Both the position numbers and the translations under genes were made by a program. A stretch of DNA of 64,000 nt from Leptodactylus fallax (Eukaryota; Chordata; Amphibia; Anura; Leptodactylidae): assembly GCA_947044405.1 (NCBI GenBank), contig CAMRHE010000169.1:434001-498000 (forward strand), read 5' to 3'. Every line of letters begins with the position of its first letter. Within the stretch, counting starts at the first letter, position 1. This document shows, one piece after another, positions 22,932-34,090 of this stretch. The notes under the pieces were generated by a model, which did not search any database, was not told where the DNA came from, and saw only the letters and a program-made list of their open reading frames with translations.

Positions 22932-24008
22932 TTATAAATTCAATAGGAATATGGATTATACTTGTCTTTTTTGAAACTTACATAGCATGTTAGTAACACT
23001 TACAAAATACTTTTTTTAAGCAGATTGCGACACATACTATCTGCTATGCCATACATTTATCCCAGATGGAACGGCATTGTGTCCTTTATATCTAATCACA
23101 CAGTACAGGAGGTGTACTCATTTAGCTCCCATTGTGTCTTCCAAGTCTACAATATATGCTATTATTTCATTTGGCCATTCAGTTTCATAGTTTGTAGGTG
23201 CTTCATGTAGTATTAAATCTCTGGACAGAAGGAACTGGCAGTTTAGACAATGAAGAGCTGGCTTGAGAATAGACAAACTGAATGTTAATCTCTGGGACAT
23301 ATTTGCCAGCAACATGTACTTTTGACAGTGATTAATATTCTAAGCTTAATTCATTGCTGCAGTGAAATAGAACACGACAACAGCTGAGGTTTTCTCCAAA
23401 TCATCCTGTTCTAGAGTTCACATGTTTGCTGATCCTAGGTGCTAAAATAACACCTATTTCTGTACTAGTACAAATGAATAATGTTTTACTGCTCATCCAA
23501 AGATGTCACTTCTGTTATGTTTCTATAGGTCTTGTATAAGTAATTATAAGGACAGCTTGACAATTTATATTATATATAATTTCGTATATTGTATGTAAGA
23601 TACGGGGCTATGTAATTTTCATATCCAATTTCTAAAATATTATGTGTAAAGGATCTTTAAAGATACAATTTACTGCCTGCGGTCAAGAAGTTACACTTAC
23701 ATAATATATAATATCAATCAAAATCACTGTTATTACACTGTTTCTGCTGACTGAGCAAGAAAGCAGGTGGTCCTGTATTCGATGCAGTCGTATCAAGCAT
23801 ACTCTCTCCTAAGGTTGAATCCACATGCTGCAAATTTGCAGAAATTTGTGTTACCAAAAATCAGTTTCATTCTTCTGAATGAGGTTACTTTGGCAGAAAA
23901 CTTATGGATTCAAGCCTCACACATAAGAAATTTCTGGGACAACTGCAGAAATTTCTGCAACAAATCTGCTGTCTTTGGATTCACTTTAAGGTCTTATTCA
24001 CATTCACA
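22932..24008. other. Unassigned AT-rich stretch
   Basis: About 1.1 kb with no recognised repeat ends or coding frame. The 115-codon plus-strand frame near 23767 runs into the start of the Tc1 at 24011 and has no domain features. Confidence 0.35.
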
Positions 24009-24010
24009 TA

Positions 24011-25639
24011 CAGTAAAGACCAAAAGTTTGGACACATCTTCTCTTTCCAAGAGTTTTCTGTATTTTCATGACTATAAAAATTGTAGATTCACACTGAAGG
24101 CATCAAAACTATGAATTAACACATGTGGAATTATATACTTAACAAAAAAGTGTGAAACAACTGAAAATATGTCTTATATTCTAGGTTCTTCAAAGTAGCC
24201 ACCTTTTGCTTTGATTACTGCTTTGCACACTCTTGGCATTCTCTTGATGAGCTTCAAGAGGTAGTCACCTGAAATGGTTTTCACTTCACAGGTGTGCCCT
24301 GTCAGGTTTAATAAATGGGATTTCTTGCCTTATAAATGGGGTTGGGACCATCAGTTGTGTTGTTCAGAAGTCAGGTGGATACACCGCTGATAGTCCTACT
24401 GAATGGAGTGTTAGAATTTGTATTATGCCAAGAAAAAAGCAGATAAGTAAAGAAAAACGAGTGGCCATCATTACTTTAAGAAATCAAGGTCAGTCAGTCC
24501 GAAAAATTGGGAAAACTTTGAAAGTGTCCCCAAGTGCAGTGGCCAAAACCATCAAGCGCTACAAAGAAACTGGCTCACATGAGGACCGCCCCAGGAAAGG
24601 AAGACCAAGAGTCACCTCTACTGCGGAGGATAAGTTCATCGAGTCACCAGCCTCAGAAATCGCAGGTTAACAGCAGCTCAGATTAGAGACCAGGTCAATG
24701 CCATACAGAGTTCTAGCAGCAGACACATCTCTACAACAACTGTTAAGAGGAGACTGTGTGCAGCAGGCCTTCATGGTAAAATAGCTGCTAGGAAACCACT
24801 GCTAAGGACAGGCAACAAGCAGAAGAGACTTGTTTGGGCTAAAGAACACAAGGAATGGACATTAGACCTGTGGAAATCTGTGCTTTGGTCTGATGAGTCC
24901 AAATTTGAGATCTTTGGTTCCAACCACCGTGTCTTTGTGCGACGCAGAAAAGGTGAACGAATGGACTCTACATGCCTGGTTCCCACCGTGAAGCATGGAG
25001 GAGGAGGTGTGATGGTGTGGGGGTGCTTTGCTGGTGACACTGTTGTCGATTTATTCAAAATTGAAGGAATACTGAACCAGCATGGTTACCACAGCATCTT
25101 GCAGCGGCATGCTATTCTATCCGGTTTGCGTTTAGTTGAACCATCATTTATTTTTCAACAGGACAATGACCCCAAACACACCTCCAGACTGTGTAAGGGC
25201 TATTTGACCAAGAAGGAGAGTGATGGGGTGCTACGCCAGATGACCTGGCCTCCACAGTCACCAGACCTGAACCCAATCGAGATGGTTTGGGGTGAGCTGG
25301 ACCGCAGAGTGAAGGCAAAAGGGCCAACAAGTGCTAAGCATCTCTGGGAACTCCTTCAAGACTGTTGGAAGACCATTTCAGGTGACTACCTCTTGAAGCT
25401 CATCAAGAGAATGCCAAGAGTGTGCAAAGCAGTAATCAAAGCAAAAGGTAGCTACTTTGAAGAACCTAGAATATAAGACATATTTTCAGTTGTTTCACAC
25501 GTTTTTGTTAAGTATATAATTCCACATGTGTTAATTCATAGTTTTGATGCCTTCAGTGGGAATCTACAATTTTTATATTCATGAAAATACAGAAAAGTCT
25601 TGGAATGAGAAGGTGTGTCCAAACTTTTGATCTGTACTG
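24011..25639 (+). mobile_element. Tc1/mariner element of a second family, nearly intact
   Basis: TA at 24009-24010, left end CAGTAAAGACCAAAAGTTTG, right end CAAACTTTTGATCTGTACTG. The right TA has become TT (25640-25641). Terminal inverted repeats extend about 290 bp (24011-24297 versus about 25370-25639) and include the 3' end of the transposase gene. The encoded transposase has one visible frameshift. 1.63 kb is a normal Tc1 length. Confidence 0.92.
24425..25476 (+). pseudogene. Tc1 transposase with a single frameshift
   Basis: Starts at ATG 24425 (MPRKKQISKEKR). Residues about 5-55 form the first helix-turn-helix (QSVRKIGKTLKVSPSAVAKT), followed by the GRPR AT-hook-like motif. One base appears to be missing between 24640 and 24641, which ends the first frame at 24669. 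The second frame carries the rest: LWSDESKF (first Asp, about 24892), FQQDNDPKHTS (second Asp, about 25160) and [11 protein letters not shown] (Glu, about 25270), a DD34E core, ending at EEPRI, stop 25474-25476. Family role: binds terminal repeats and moves the element into TA. All catalytic residues remain, so this is a recent pseudogene. Confidence 0.92.
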
Positions 25640-25643
25640 TTTA

Positions 25644-27158
25644 CAGTGGGGGAAAAAAGTATTTAGTCAGCCACCAATTGTGCAAGTTCTCCCACTTAAA
25701 AAGATGAGAGAGGCCTGTAATTGACATCATAGGTGGACCTCAACTATGAGAGACAAAATGAGAAAACATAGCTAGAAAATCACATTGTCTGATTTTTTAA
25801 GAATTTATTTGCAAATTATGGTGGAAAATAAGTATTTGGTCTCCTACAAACAAGCAACATTTCTGGCTCTCACAGACCTGTAACTTCTTCTTTAAGAGGC
25901 TCCTCTGTCCTCCACTCATTACCTGTAGTAATGGCTCCTGTTTGACATTGTTATCAGTATAAAAGACACCTGTCCACGACCTCAAACAGTCACACTCCAA
26001 ACTCCACTATGGTGAAGACCAAAGAGCTGTGGAAGGACACCAGAAACAAAATTGTAGACCTGCACCAGGCTGGGAAGACTGAATCTGCAATAGGCAAGCA
26101 GCTTAGTGTGAATAAATCAACTGTGGGAGCAATAAATAGAAAATGGAAGACATACAAGACCAATGATAATTTCCCTCGATCAGGGGCTCCATGCAAGATA
26201 TCACCCCGTGGGGTCAAAACAATCACAAGAACGGTGAGCAAAATTCCAAGAACCACACGGGGGTACCTAGTGAATGACCTGCAGAAAGCTGGGTCTAACA
26301 TAACAAAGGCTGCCGTCAATAACACACTACGCCGCCAGGGACTCAGATCCTGTAGTGCCAGACGTGTCCTCCTGCTTAAGCCAGTACATATCCGGGCCCG
26401 TCTGAAGTTTGCTAGAGAGCATTTGGATGTTCCAGAAGAGTATTGGGAGAATGTCATATGGTCAGATGAAACCAAAGTAGAACTGTTTGGTAGAAACACA
26501 ACTCGTCATGTTTGGAGGAGAGTGAATGCTGAGTTGCATCCAAAGAACACCATACCTACTGTGAAGCATGGGGGTGGCAACATCATGCTTTGGGCTGTTT
26601 CTCTGCAAAGGGACCAGGACGACTAATCCGTGTACATGAAAGAATGAATGGGGCCATGTATCGTGAGATTTTGAATGCAAACCTCCTTCCATCAGCAAGG
26701 GCATTGAAGATGAAATGTGGCTGGGTCTTTTAGCATGACAATGATCCCAAGTACACCGCCAGGGCAACGAAGGAGTGGCTTCATAAGAAGCATTTCAAGG
26801 TCCTGGAGTGGCCTAGCCAGTCTCCAGATCTCAACCCCATAGAAAACCTTTGGAGAGAGTTGAAAGTCCGTGTTGCCCAGCAACAGCCCCAAAACATCAC
26901 TGCTCTAGATCTGCATGGAGGAATGGGCCAACATACCAGCAACAGTGTGTGCCAACCTTGTGAAGACTTACAGAAAATGTTTGACCTCTGTCATTGCCAA
27001 CAAAGGAAATATAACAAAGTATTGACATGAACTTTTGTTATTGACCAAATACTTATTTACCACCATAATTTGCAAATAAATTCTTTAAAAATCAGACAAT
27101 GTGATTTTCTGGATTTGTGTTTTCATTTTGTCTCTCATACAGTAGTTGAGATCTATAC
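25644..27158 (+). mobile_element. Tc1/mariner element, copy B, right end truncated
   Basis: Preceded by TA (25642-25643), two bases after the end of the previous Tc1. The left end CAGTGGGGGAAAAAAGTATT and the left inverted repeat match copies A and C. The right inverted repeat runs from about 27030 (ACCAAATACTTATTT) and breaks off near 27158, so about 110 bp of the right terminus, including the cleavage end, are gone. It could not be mobilised normally. Confidence 0.88.
26009..27025 (+). pseudogene. Tc1 transposase, copy B, broken
   Basis: Opens at ATG 26009 ([14 protein letters not shown]) and reads for 205 codons through the DNA-binding region and the first catalytic Asp (NVIWSDETK, about 26455). 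A one-base loss near 26592, where WGCF codons become WAV, shifts frame and ends translation at 26624-26626. Downstream the core is visible in another frame: a stop replaces the Gln before HDNDPK near 26733, and [14 protein letters not shown] is present (about 26820). A small deletion near 26905 shifts frame again. The defects differ from those of copies A and C. Confidence 0.9.
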
Positions 27159-27556
27159 CTATAGACAGGGAGCAGTAGGAAAGAGGGAGAGGGAAGGACA
27201 AGGCATCAATTAAGAACACACCAAGAGAGGGGGACCCAACCAAATCAGTGGAGCTCATGAGAAGAGGTTGGAGAACTCCTCAGTCTCCTGGAACCTTCAC
27301 CCACAGCCGCCAAAGGGCATCAAACCTGGACAAGTCAATAGAGTCCTCCGCAACCAAGGAATTCTTCCTCTTTTTGATGAGCTGGTTGAGAACACTCAGC
27401 ATTGTGTTCAAGCAGACATGACTGTTGGTGGTGGAGGTAGTAGTGGCAGGGAGTGTGGTACTACTACTAGGATGCCCAAAAGAATAATATGTTTCATGGA
27501 CAAAGACCCAGCATGGCAATATTGGTCATAGGATACGTGACATTTAATGCCATACA
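27159..27556. other. Unassigned stretch with a short minus-strand frame
   Basis: About 400 bp more purine-rich than its surroundings. A 79-codon minus frame (27519-27280) and an 87-codon plus frame overlap it. Neither has a recognised domain or clear splice context, so no gene is called. Confidence 0.3.
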
Positions 27557-28040
27557 TAACCCTTTAAGGACACAGGGTAGTTTCTACATTAATGCTATTT
27601 TTCTGTCGACATAGCTATGTGAGGGCTTATTCTTTTCGTGACAAGTTGCACTTTCTTTTGCTACCATTTTGGGGTATATATAATGTTTTAATTAGCTTTT
27701 ATTTACGTTTTTGGGGGTCCATGTGAAATAACACTCAATTCTATTTCTGTTTAGGTATTTTTTAAAAATAAAGTTTGTTTTTTTTTACTTTTTATTGTTT
27801 GTTTATTTGTGTGTATTTTAAATTATGTGTGTGTTTGTGTGTGTGTGTTTTTTTTATTTTTTAACTTTTTACATTTCCCACAAGGGGACTAGAAGCTGGG
27901 ATCTCAGATCCCCAGTACAATGTACTGCAATACATATTATGGCAACCCCTTGGAACCTGCTATCTTATAACGGGGGGGGGGGGGTGGTTCAGGGGTGACG
28001 GGGAAAGGGGGGGCGATCTTGCCCCCGGACCTCTTGGATG
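27557..28040 (+). mobile_element. TTAA element fragment
   Basis: Begins ACCCTTTAAGGACACAGGGTAG and continues ATAGCTATGTGAGGGCTTATT, matching 34423 onward. Near 27880 it has CCCACAAGGGGACT, the same block as 35246. The right end is missing. G-runs near 27973-27986. No coding. Confidence 0.6.
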
Positions 28041-29690
28041 CCGTGATCAATAGCGATCTTCAGACTCCAGCAATTGGCCCATCTCCTCATGCTTTACCAT
28101 GAACTAAATATTTTACAGCCATTGTTGAGTAGTGTTGTTCACAAAAAGCATCCCCATCAAGCAAAAATCAAAATAGCTCTCCTATTCTAGTGCTATATGT
28201 TCACACCGAGGAGTTTGTTTCCTCCTCATCAGCCAGTTCCCCTCCTTCTTGTTTGCTAATAATGCAGTGTATTTGGAGAGGGAATATGGCACAGGTTTCG
28301 CTAGTTGCAAATAGATACATCACCTGGGGCTCCTCCCTGGCCAGTATTTTTGAAGTATCTGTTGCTTTTGTGTGGAGCTTATTTACTCAAAAGCAAATTA
28401 CCAAAAAGACCAACCACTGTATTTCAATAACCACATAGACTATGTAATGCTATGGATGTTGTTGAAAGTCAAGTCAAGCTACGTTCTCTAATGTTGTATA
28501 TGTTAGGGTCCATTTACATGAGCCAATATCAGGCCAATAAGAAGTGCTGACTTGCAATGTAACTAGTTAATCATTGTTTGCTAAGAGGGCCTTCACACTG
28601 ATCAATGTATGTCCATTGACCCATGTAAAAGGGTCTTAATGGGGGGGAATTTGTGAGGGCTACCATTTAGTACACCAGTCTTGAAAATTCCTGCATCTAC
28701 TTGTATAATGAGATGCATGCCTCATCATAAATTAGGTGCATCCTCTGTTGGGGACAGATGGTATAGATTTAAGGTATTATTGATACAGTAAAGTGCTCAC
28801 GCTAAGCCCATTGTCATGCACCCTTTTTAGGAAAGTGGCAAGGGCAGCATAAAAGAAAAGAAGTCACAATCTCTTGCTCAAAGCCCTAACTTGCACAAAA
28901 TTTGTGGCTTTTTAAGTTTTGTAAGCCAGAAAACTGGCATACAAGGCATGACATTATAAAATTCCCCCATTGTGTTTAAATAATAGATATGGTTGATGAC
29001 ATCAGTAAGACATAAGGATCTTGAGGTGAGAGGCTTCTGTATACGACTTCAAACTGTCACTTAAACCTTCATTTAAATTTGTAAGTTGCTCTGAATTGTA
29101 AAATCTAATCAGTTAGAGTGTCTCTTTACTTAAAACTCTATTCTATTTGTGGAATCTATATTAGCACTTCAGGCACCAATTTGTTTCAATTTCCGTTTCA
29201 GGAACAAGGAGTAAAGTAACTTGCTGTTCCTGAATATTTGATTTATTGCATTTTGTACTTTTCAATTTCTCTCTCACTTAAATAATGAGATTTTCTACAG
29301 AACCTTTTCAAACACTATTAATATTTGGTAAAATTACTCAAATAATTAACCTAATTTGCTGCTAATCATTCTTATTTATAGGAAACATAGCAAAGAATTC
29401 ATAATATGATTCATAAGCTAGAATGCAAATCAATATTTTCTCAGTTGTTTGAAAATTCAGATGGTGCCAAGGAAGTGTCAAAGAAGACTTGTACACCATT
29501 TTCATTATTTCTCCTAACTGATAATTTTCCTTAAAGGATAAGTATATTTTCAGAGAAATAAGTGTGTATTAAAGATAATCAGCAACAGGCACATTCTTTT
29601 TCAAACATATTCATGAACAGTCACTAAATCACCTATCAAAGGGTCAATCAGTGGAGCCAAAATTTTACTGTACATTACATATATATATAC
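28041..29690. other. Unassigned about 1.6-kb stretch
   Basis: No convincing reading frame beyond 82 codons, no repeat termini and no RNA gene seen. This is one of the longest repeat-poor parts of the window and could be single-copy sequence. Confidence 0.35.
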
Positions 29691-29696
29691 TGTATA

Positions 29697-30617
29697 TACA
29701 CGTGGACAAAATTGTTGGTATCCCTCGTTTAATGAAAGAAAAACCCACAATGGTCACAGAAATAACTTGAATCTGACAAAAGTAATAATATATAACTACA
29801 TGTTGACAAGTCACAAAGCTTCTGGGAGAATGTCCTATGGACAGATGAGACAAAAATCAAAATTTTTGGCAAGGCACATCAGCTCTATGTTCACAGACGG
29901 AAAAATGAAGCATATCCTGAAAAGAACACTGTCCCTACTGTGAAACATGGAGGAGGCTCTGTTATGTTTTAGGGCTGCTTTGCTGCATCTGGCACAGGGT
30001 GTCTTGAATCTGTGCAGGGTACAATGAAATCTCAAGACTATCAAGGGATTCTAGAGAGAAATGTGCTGCCCAGTGTCAGAAAGCTTGGTCTCAGTCACAG
30101 GTCATGGGTCTTGCAACAGGATAATGACCCAAAACACACAGCTAAAAACACCCAAGAATGGCTAAAAGGAAAACATTGGACTATTCTGAAGTGGCCTTTT
30201 ATATGAGCCCTGACCTAAATCCTATTGAGCATCTTTGGAAAGCTGAAACATGCCATCTGGAAAAGGCACTCTTCAAACCCGAGACAACTGGAGCAGTTTG
30301 CTCAAGAGGAGTGGGCCAAAATACCTGTTGAGAAGTGCAGAAGTCAGGATCGTTTGATTGCAGTGATTGCCTCAAAAGGTTGTGCAACAAAATATTAAGT
30401 TAAGGGTACCATCATTTCTGTCCAGGCCTGTTTCATGAGTTTTCTTTTTTTTAAAATTCTGTTGAAGCATGTTTGAAAAGCAATGTCTGACTTTCATTTG
30501 TTCATTTTCATAGAATTTTTATATATTATTACTTTTGTCAGATTCAAGTTATTTCTGTGACCATTGTGGGTTTTTCTTTCATTAAACAAGGGGTACCAAT
30601 AATTTTGTCCACGTGTG
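29697..30617 (+). mobile_element. Tc1/mariner remnant with internal deletion
   Basis: TA at 29695-29696 and 30618-30619. Left end TACACGTGGACAAAATTGTTGG, right end CCAATAATTTTGTCCACGTGTG. Inner inverted repeats GTGGGTTTTTCTTTCATTAAAC and its complement flank the coding relic. At 921 bp it has lost about 0.6 kb, including the N-terminal half of the transposase. Confidence 0.85.
29818..30397 (+). pseudogene. Tc1 transposase C-terminal half, broken
   Basis: Begins in the catalytic core (SFWENVLWTDETKIKIFG) with no helix-turn-helix region upstream. The first Asp is present in the WTDETK motif, then KHGGGSVM, an in-frame stop where the Trp of WGCF is expected (about 29970), and [10 protein letters not shown] (about 30118). 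A small frameshift disturbs the PDLNPIE motif near 30210. The end CATKY and stop (30395-30397) are preserved. Dead. Confidence 0.86.
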
Positions 30618-30626
30618 TACATAACA

Positions 30627-31305
30627 TGCATGGTCTTTAAGGCTCTGTACACCTCTGAGGGTGACCTGCAAAGGCAGGCTTCACTAGGAGGCATTGCACC
30701 CTTCCGACATATCTCAATGGCCTCTCACCTAGCCAAAACAGCTTTCTGCACATGGGTATCTTTTTCTTTTGGAAGAGATTTTCTGGTTTAGCCTGAAAGA
30801 CAGACACTGACTTAGCCCCATTGCAGACGACCGTGTGAATGGCCAGTGTGCTATGCGGGTTTTTCCCCGGATAGCACACTAATCCATTCATTTCTATGGG
30901 CCCATACACATGTATGTCGGACCACAGTAACGTGTGCAGGCCGACAGTCCGGGCCGCAAATATGGAACAGGTCCTATTCCTGTCCGATTTTGCAGCCCTG
31001 TTTCCGCGACTCCTATTCATTGAATGAAAGTGGCCGCGGAAGCATGGCCGATGCACGGGGGGCACATGGGTGACATCCGTATGTCGCCCGCTCGCCATCC
31101 GTGCCATTCATTCATGGTCACCGGTTAGCACATGGTGTGCAATCGGCTTTATAGGAAGCTACCCTCCAAAAGGCTCTAGAGGCACAGTTTTCCTTTTTTT
31201 TTTTTTTAGCAAAGAAAACTAGTGGTGCATGCATGGCCTTTAAGAATCCATACACCTGCAAAAAGAGGACTGGTAAAGGCAGTCTACACAAGGAGACTTG
31301 GTATA
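30627..31305. repeat. Repeat block: palindromic MITE between two direct repeats
   Basis: GCATGGTCTTTAAGGCTCTG (about 30629) and GCATGGCCTTTAAGAATCCA (about 31233) start two similar stretches of about 80 bp. Between them, at about 30818-31148, is an imperfect palindrome with ends CATTGCAGACGACCGTG and CATGGTGTGCAATCGG. No coding potential can be supported. Confidence 0.45.
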
Positions 31306-31540
31306 ACTCCTTATATATGGATCACATCTTGCCTTTCACTGTGGATGTGAGACTACCATCATTTTATAGATAATCATCTTGGATATCTCATACATAAATT
31401 CGACTTGCAGCTATATAACATATGATTAGTTATGCAGATTCTTGTCATGCAACTTCATTGTTACTGTTTTGCTCCTGGTGGTGGAATAATATTTTTTTTC
31501 TTGTATTCTACAAATTACAACCTGTTCTCACATTCCCTAA

Positions 31541-31594
31541 TAGCTCAGTGTGTTATTAGGTTGATTCCCAAGCAAAAGGTCACTGGTTCAAATC
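31541..31594 (+). other. tRNA-promoter-like A and B boxes upstream of a Tc1 relic
   Basis: TAGCTCAGTGTG at 31541-31552 resembles an RNA polymerase III A box, and GGTTCAAATC at 31585-31594 resembles a B box. Spacing is about 33 bp, which fits tRNA genes. The flanks do not form a good cloverleaf, so this is not called as a tRNA gene. It may be a tRNA-derived fragment in the 5' region of the old Tc1. Confidence 0.3.
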
Positions 31595-31606
31595 AAAGAT
31601 CAGCCA

Positions 31607-32400
31607 TGAAGATTTCCCAAGAAAAGAGAAACAGCGTCATCCAGCCACAAAATTGCCAAACTGCATCATGTGAGTGCTATGACATATAAGAATATGAAAT
31701 TAAGTCCATCCATTCAAACGCAAAGAGGTGGACATCCAGGCAAAATATCAATGAGTCAACAAGTAGGCTCATCACAAGTTCTGGTGTGACAAACACGGTA
31801 GTGTAGGTGGCCAGTATGCTTCGCAATAGTAAGATCACAGATTTCTATGCAAGTGGACAGTAGAAGATTGGAAACGGGTGATTTGGAGCGATAAGACAAA
31901 CGTCAATAGACTGGGCTCTGATGGGTGCTAATGGGTCTGGGAAAAGGGGGCTAACAGATCGAGAAATTGAAGGAACCGTCAAGTTTGGTGTAAGAAGTCT
32001 GATGATATGGGGTTGTTTCTCAGCCAAAGGCTTGGATACTTGACCAGGATCGATGATGGCCTTAATGCTGAGCTATATGTGAGTATCCTACAAGATGAAA
32101 TACCTCATACACTCAAGTACTATGATGATATTGTGTTCTAGCAGGACAACGACCCGAAGCATACATCAAGATTAGTGAAGAAATGGTTCAATGACAATGA
32201 AGTAGAGGTGCTGGATTGGACCCCACAACCCAATTGAATACTTGCGGGTACAGTTGAAGTAAAGGCTGTATTCGTACCCAAGTGAGTCGACCAGAATGCA
32301 CCAGTATTGGGAACGTGGGATCAGATTTTGGTCGAAACATGCTTGATTCTGATCGAGAGCATGCTCAGAAGGATTCAGGCAGTGTTGAAAGCCACAGGTG
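31607..32400 (+). pseudogene. Old Tc1 transposase relic
   Basis: A likely start ATG at 31607 gives MKISQEKRNSVIQ, followed by an early stop near 31688. The DNA-binding half is largely unreadable. The catalytic region is seen as VIWSDKTNVNRLG (first Asp, about 31882), then MGLFLSQ-type frameshifted sequence, then QDNDPKHTSRLVKKWF (about 32142; the codon before is a stop). The Glu motif region is missing or rearranged just after VLDWTPQPN, near 32235. Multiple independent lesions indicate long inactivity. Confidence 0.78.
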
Positions 32401-32508
32401 GATTTACAAAATAATAAAAATTAAAATTTAGATATTTAGGAGCAAAACAGTAACAATGCAATTACATGACAAGAATCTGCATAAGTAATTAGTTGCAAGT
32501 CAAATTTA

Positions 32509-34090
32509 CAGTGGGGAAAAAAAGTATTTAGTCAGCCACCAATTGTGCAAGTTCTCCCACTTAAAAAGATGAGAGAGGCCTACAATTGACATCAAAGGTA
32601 GACCTCAACTATGAGAGACAAAATGAGAAAAGAAATCCAGAAAATCACATTGTCTGATTTTTTTAAGAATTTATTTGCAAATTATGGTGGAAAATAAGTA
32701 TTCGGTCAATAACAAAAGTTCATGTCAATACTTTGTTATATACTGTATCCTTTGTTGGCAATGACAGAGGTCAAAGGTTTTCTGTAAGTCTTCACAAGGT
32801 TGGCATACACTGTTGCTGGTATGTTGGCCCATTCCTCCATGCAGATCTCCTCTAGAGCAGTGATGTTTTTGGGCTGTCGCTGGGCAACACGGACTTTCAA
32901 CTCCCTCCAAAGGTTTTCTATGGGGTTGAGATCTGGAGACTGGCTAGGCCACTCCAGGACCTTGAAATGCTTCTTACGAAGCCACTCCTTCGTTGCCCTG
33001 GCGGTGTGCTTGGGATCATTGTCATGCTGAAAGATCCAGCCACGGTGGATGTTTGCACTCAAAATCTCACGATACATGGCCCCATTCATTCTTTCATGTA
33101 CACGGATCAGTCGTCCTGGTCCCTTTGCAGAGAAACAGCCCCAAAGCATGATGTTGCCACCCCCATGCTTCACAGTAGGTATGGTGTTCTTTGGATGCAA
33201 CTCAGCATTCACTCTCCTCCAAACATGACGAGTTGTGTTTCTACCAAACAGTTCTACTTTGGTTTCATCTGACCATATGACATTCTCCCAATACTCTTCT
33301 GGAACATCCAAATGCTCTCTAGCAAACTTCAGAAGGGCCCGGATATGTACTGGCTTAAGCAGGGGGACACGTCTGGCACTGCAGGATCTGAGTCTCTGGC
33401 GGCGTAGTGTGTTACTGACAGTAGCCTTTGTTAAGTTAGTCCCAGCTTTCTGCAGGTCATTCACTAGGTCCTCCCGTGTGGTTCTTGGATTTTTGCTCAC
33501 CATTCTTGTGATCATTTTGACCCCACGGGGTGAGATCTTGCGTGGAGCCCCTGATCGAGGGAGATTATCATTGGTCTTGTATGTCTTCCATTTTCTAGTT
33601 ATTGCTCCCACAGTTGATTTCTTCAGACTAAGCTGCTTGCCTATTGCAGATTCAGTCTTCCCAGCCTGGTGCAGGACTACAATTTTGTTTCTGGTGTCCT
33701 TCCACAGCTCTTTGGTCTTCACCATAGTGGAGTTTGGAGTGTGACTGTTTGAAGTTGTGGACAGGTGTCTTTTATACTGGTAACAATTTCAAACAGGTGC
33801 CATTACTAGAGGTAATGAGTGGAGGACAGAGGAGCCTCTTAAAGAAGAAGTTACAGGTCTGTGAGAGCCAGAAATCTTGCTTGTTTGTAGGTGACCAAAT
33901 ACTTATTTTCCACCATAATTTGCAAATAAATTCTTAAAAAATCAGACAATGTGATTTTCTAGATATGTTTTCTCATTTTGTCTCTCATAGTTGAGGTCCA
34001 CCTATGATGTCAATTACAGGCCTCTCTCATCTTTTTAAGTGGGAGAACTTGCACAATTGGTGGCTGACTAAATACTTTTTTTCCCCACTG
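32509..34090 (-). mobile_element. Tc1/mariner element, copy C, youngest and least damaged
   Basis: TA at 32507-32508 and 34091-34092. Both ends read CAGTGGGGAAAAAAAGTAT inward. Terminal inverted repeats are about 220 bp and closely alike. At 1582 bp it is full-length. The transposase is in minus orientation and uninterrupted. It lies inside an older Tc1 of another family. Confidence 0.95.
32736..33725 (-). CDS. Tc1-family transposase, open frame with a small internal deletion
   Basis: 329 codons from ATG 33725 ([12 protein letters not shown]) to the stop at 32736. Residues about 1-115 are the paired-type DNA-binding region, with helix-turn-helix segments near 22-48 and 85-110. The catalytic core shows D153 (NVIWSDETK), D235 ([10 protein letters not shown]) and E270 ([11 protein letters not shown]), a DD34E triad. 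Compared with copies A and B it lacks about nine residues between SAN and GWIF, near residue 226 (plus-strand about 33045), an in-frame loss of 27 bases. Family function: excision and insertion at TA in the nucleus after binding the terminal repeats. Whether the shortened loop permits activity is unknown. The usual length is about 340 residues, so it is otherwise complete. No promoter can be identified beyond the inverted repeat. Confidence 0.93.
   Translation of the reverse strand: MVKTKELWKDTRNKIVVLHQAGKTESAIGKQLSLKKSTVGAITRKWKTYKTNDNLPRSGAPRKISPRGVKMITRMVSKNPRTTREDLVNDLQKAGTNLTKATVSNTLRRQRLRSCSARRVPLLKPVHIRALLKFAREHLDVPEEYWENVIWSDETKVELFGRNTTRHVWRRVNAELHPKNTIPTVKHGGGNIMLWGCFSAKGPGRLIRVHERMNGAMYREILSANIHRGWIFQHDNDPKHTARATKEWLRKKHFKVLEWPSQSPDLNPIENLWRELKVRVAQRQPKNITALEEICMEEWANIPATVYANLVKTYRKPLTSVIANKGYSI

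Noticed and set aside
27268..27531. Possible short exon
   Set aside because: No recognised domain, and opposing frames of similar size overlap; splice sites cannot be defended.
31541..31600. Functional tRNA gene
   Set aside because: A/B-box-like motifs exist but acceptor, D and T stems do not pair well; kept only as a finding.
33235..33744. 169-codon plus-strand frame with Cys/Ser/Leu-rich protein
   Set aside because: It is the antisense of the Tc1 transposase gene, and the same shadow occurs at 25990-26499 and 14343-14851.
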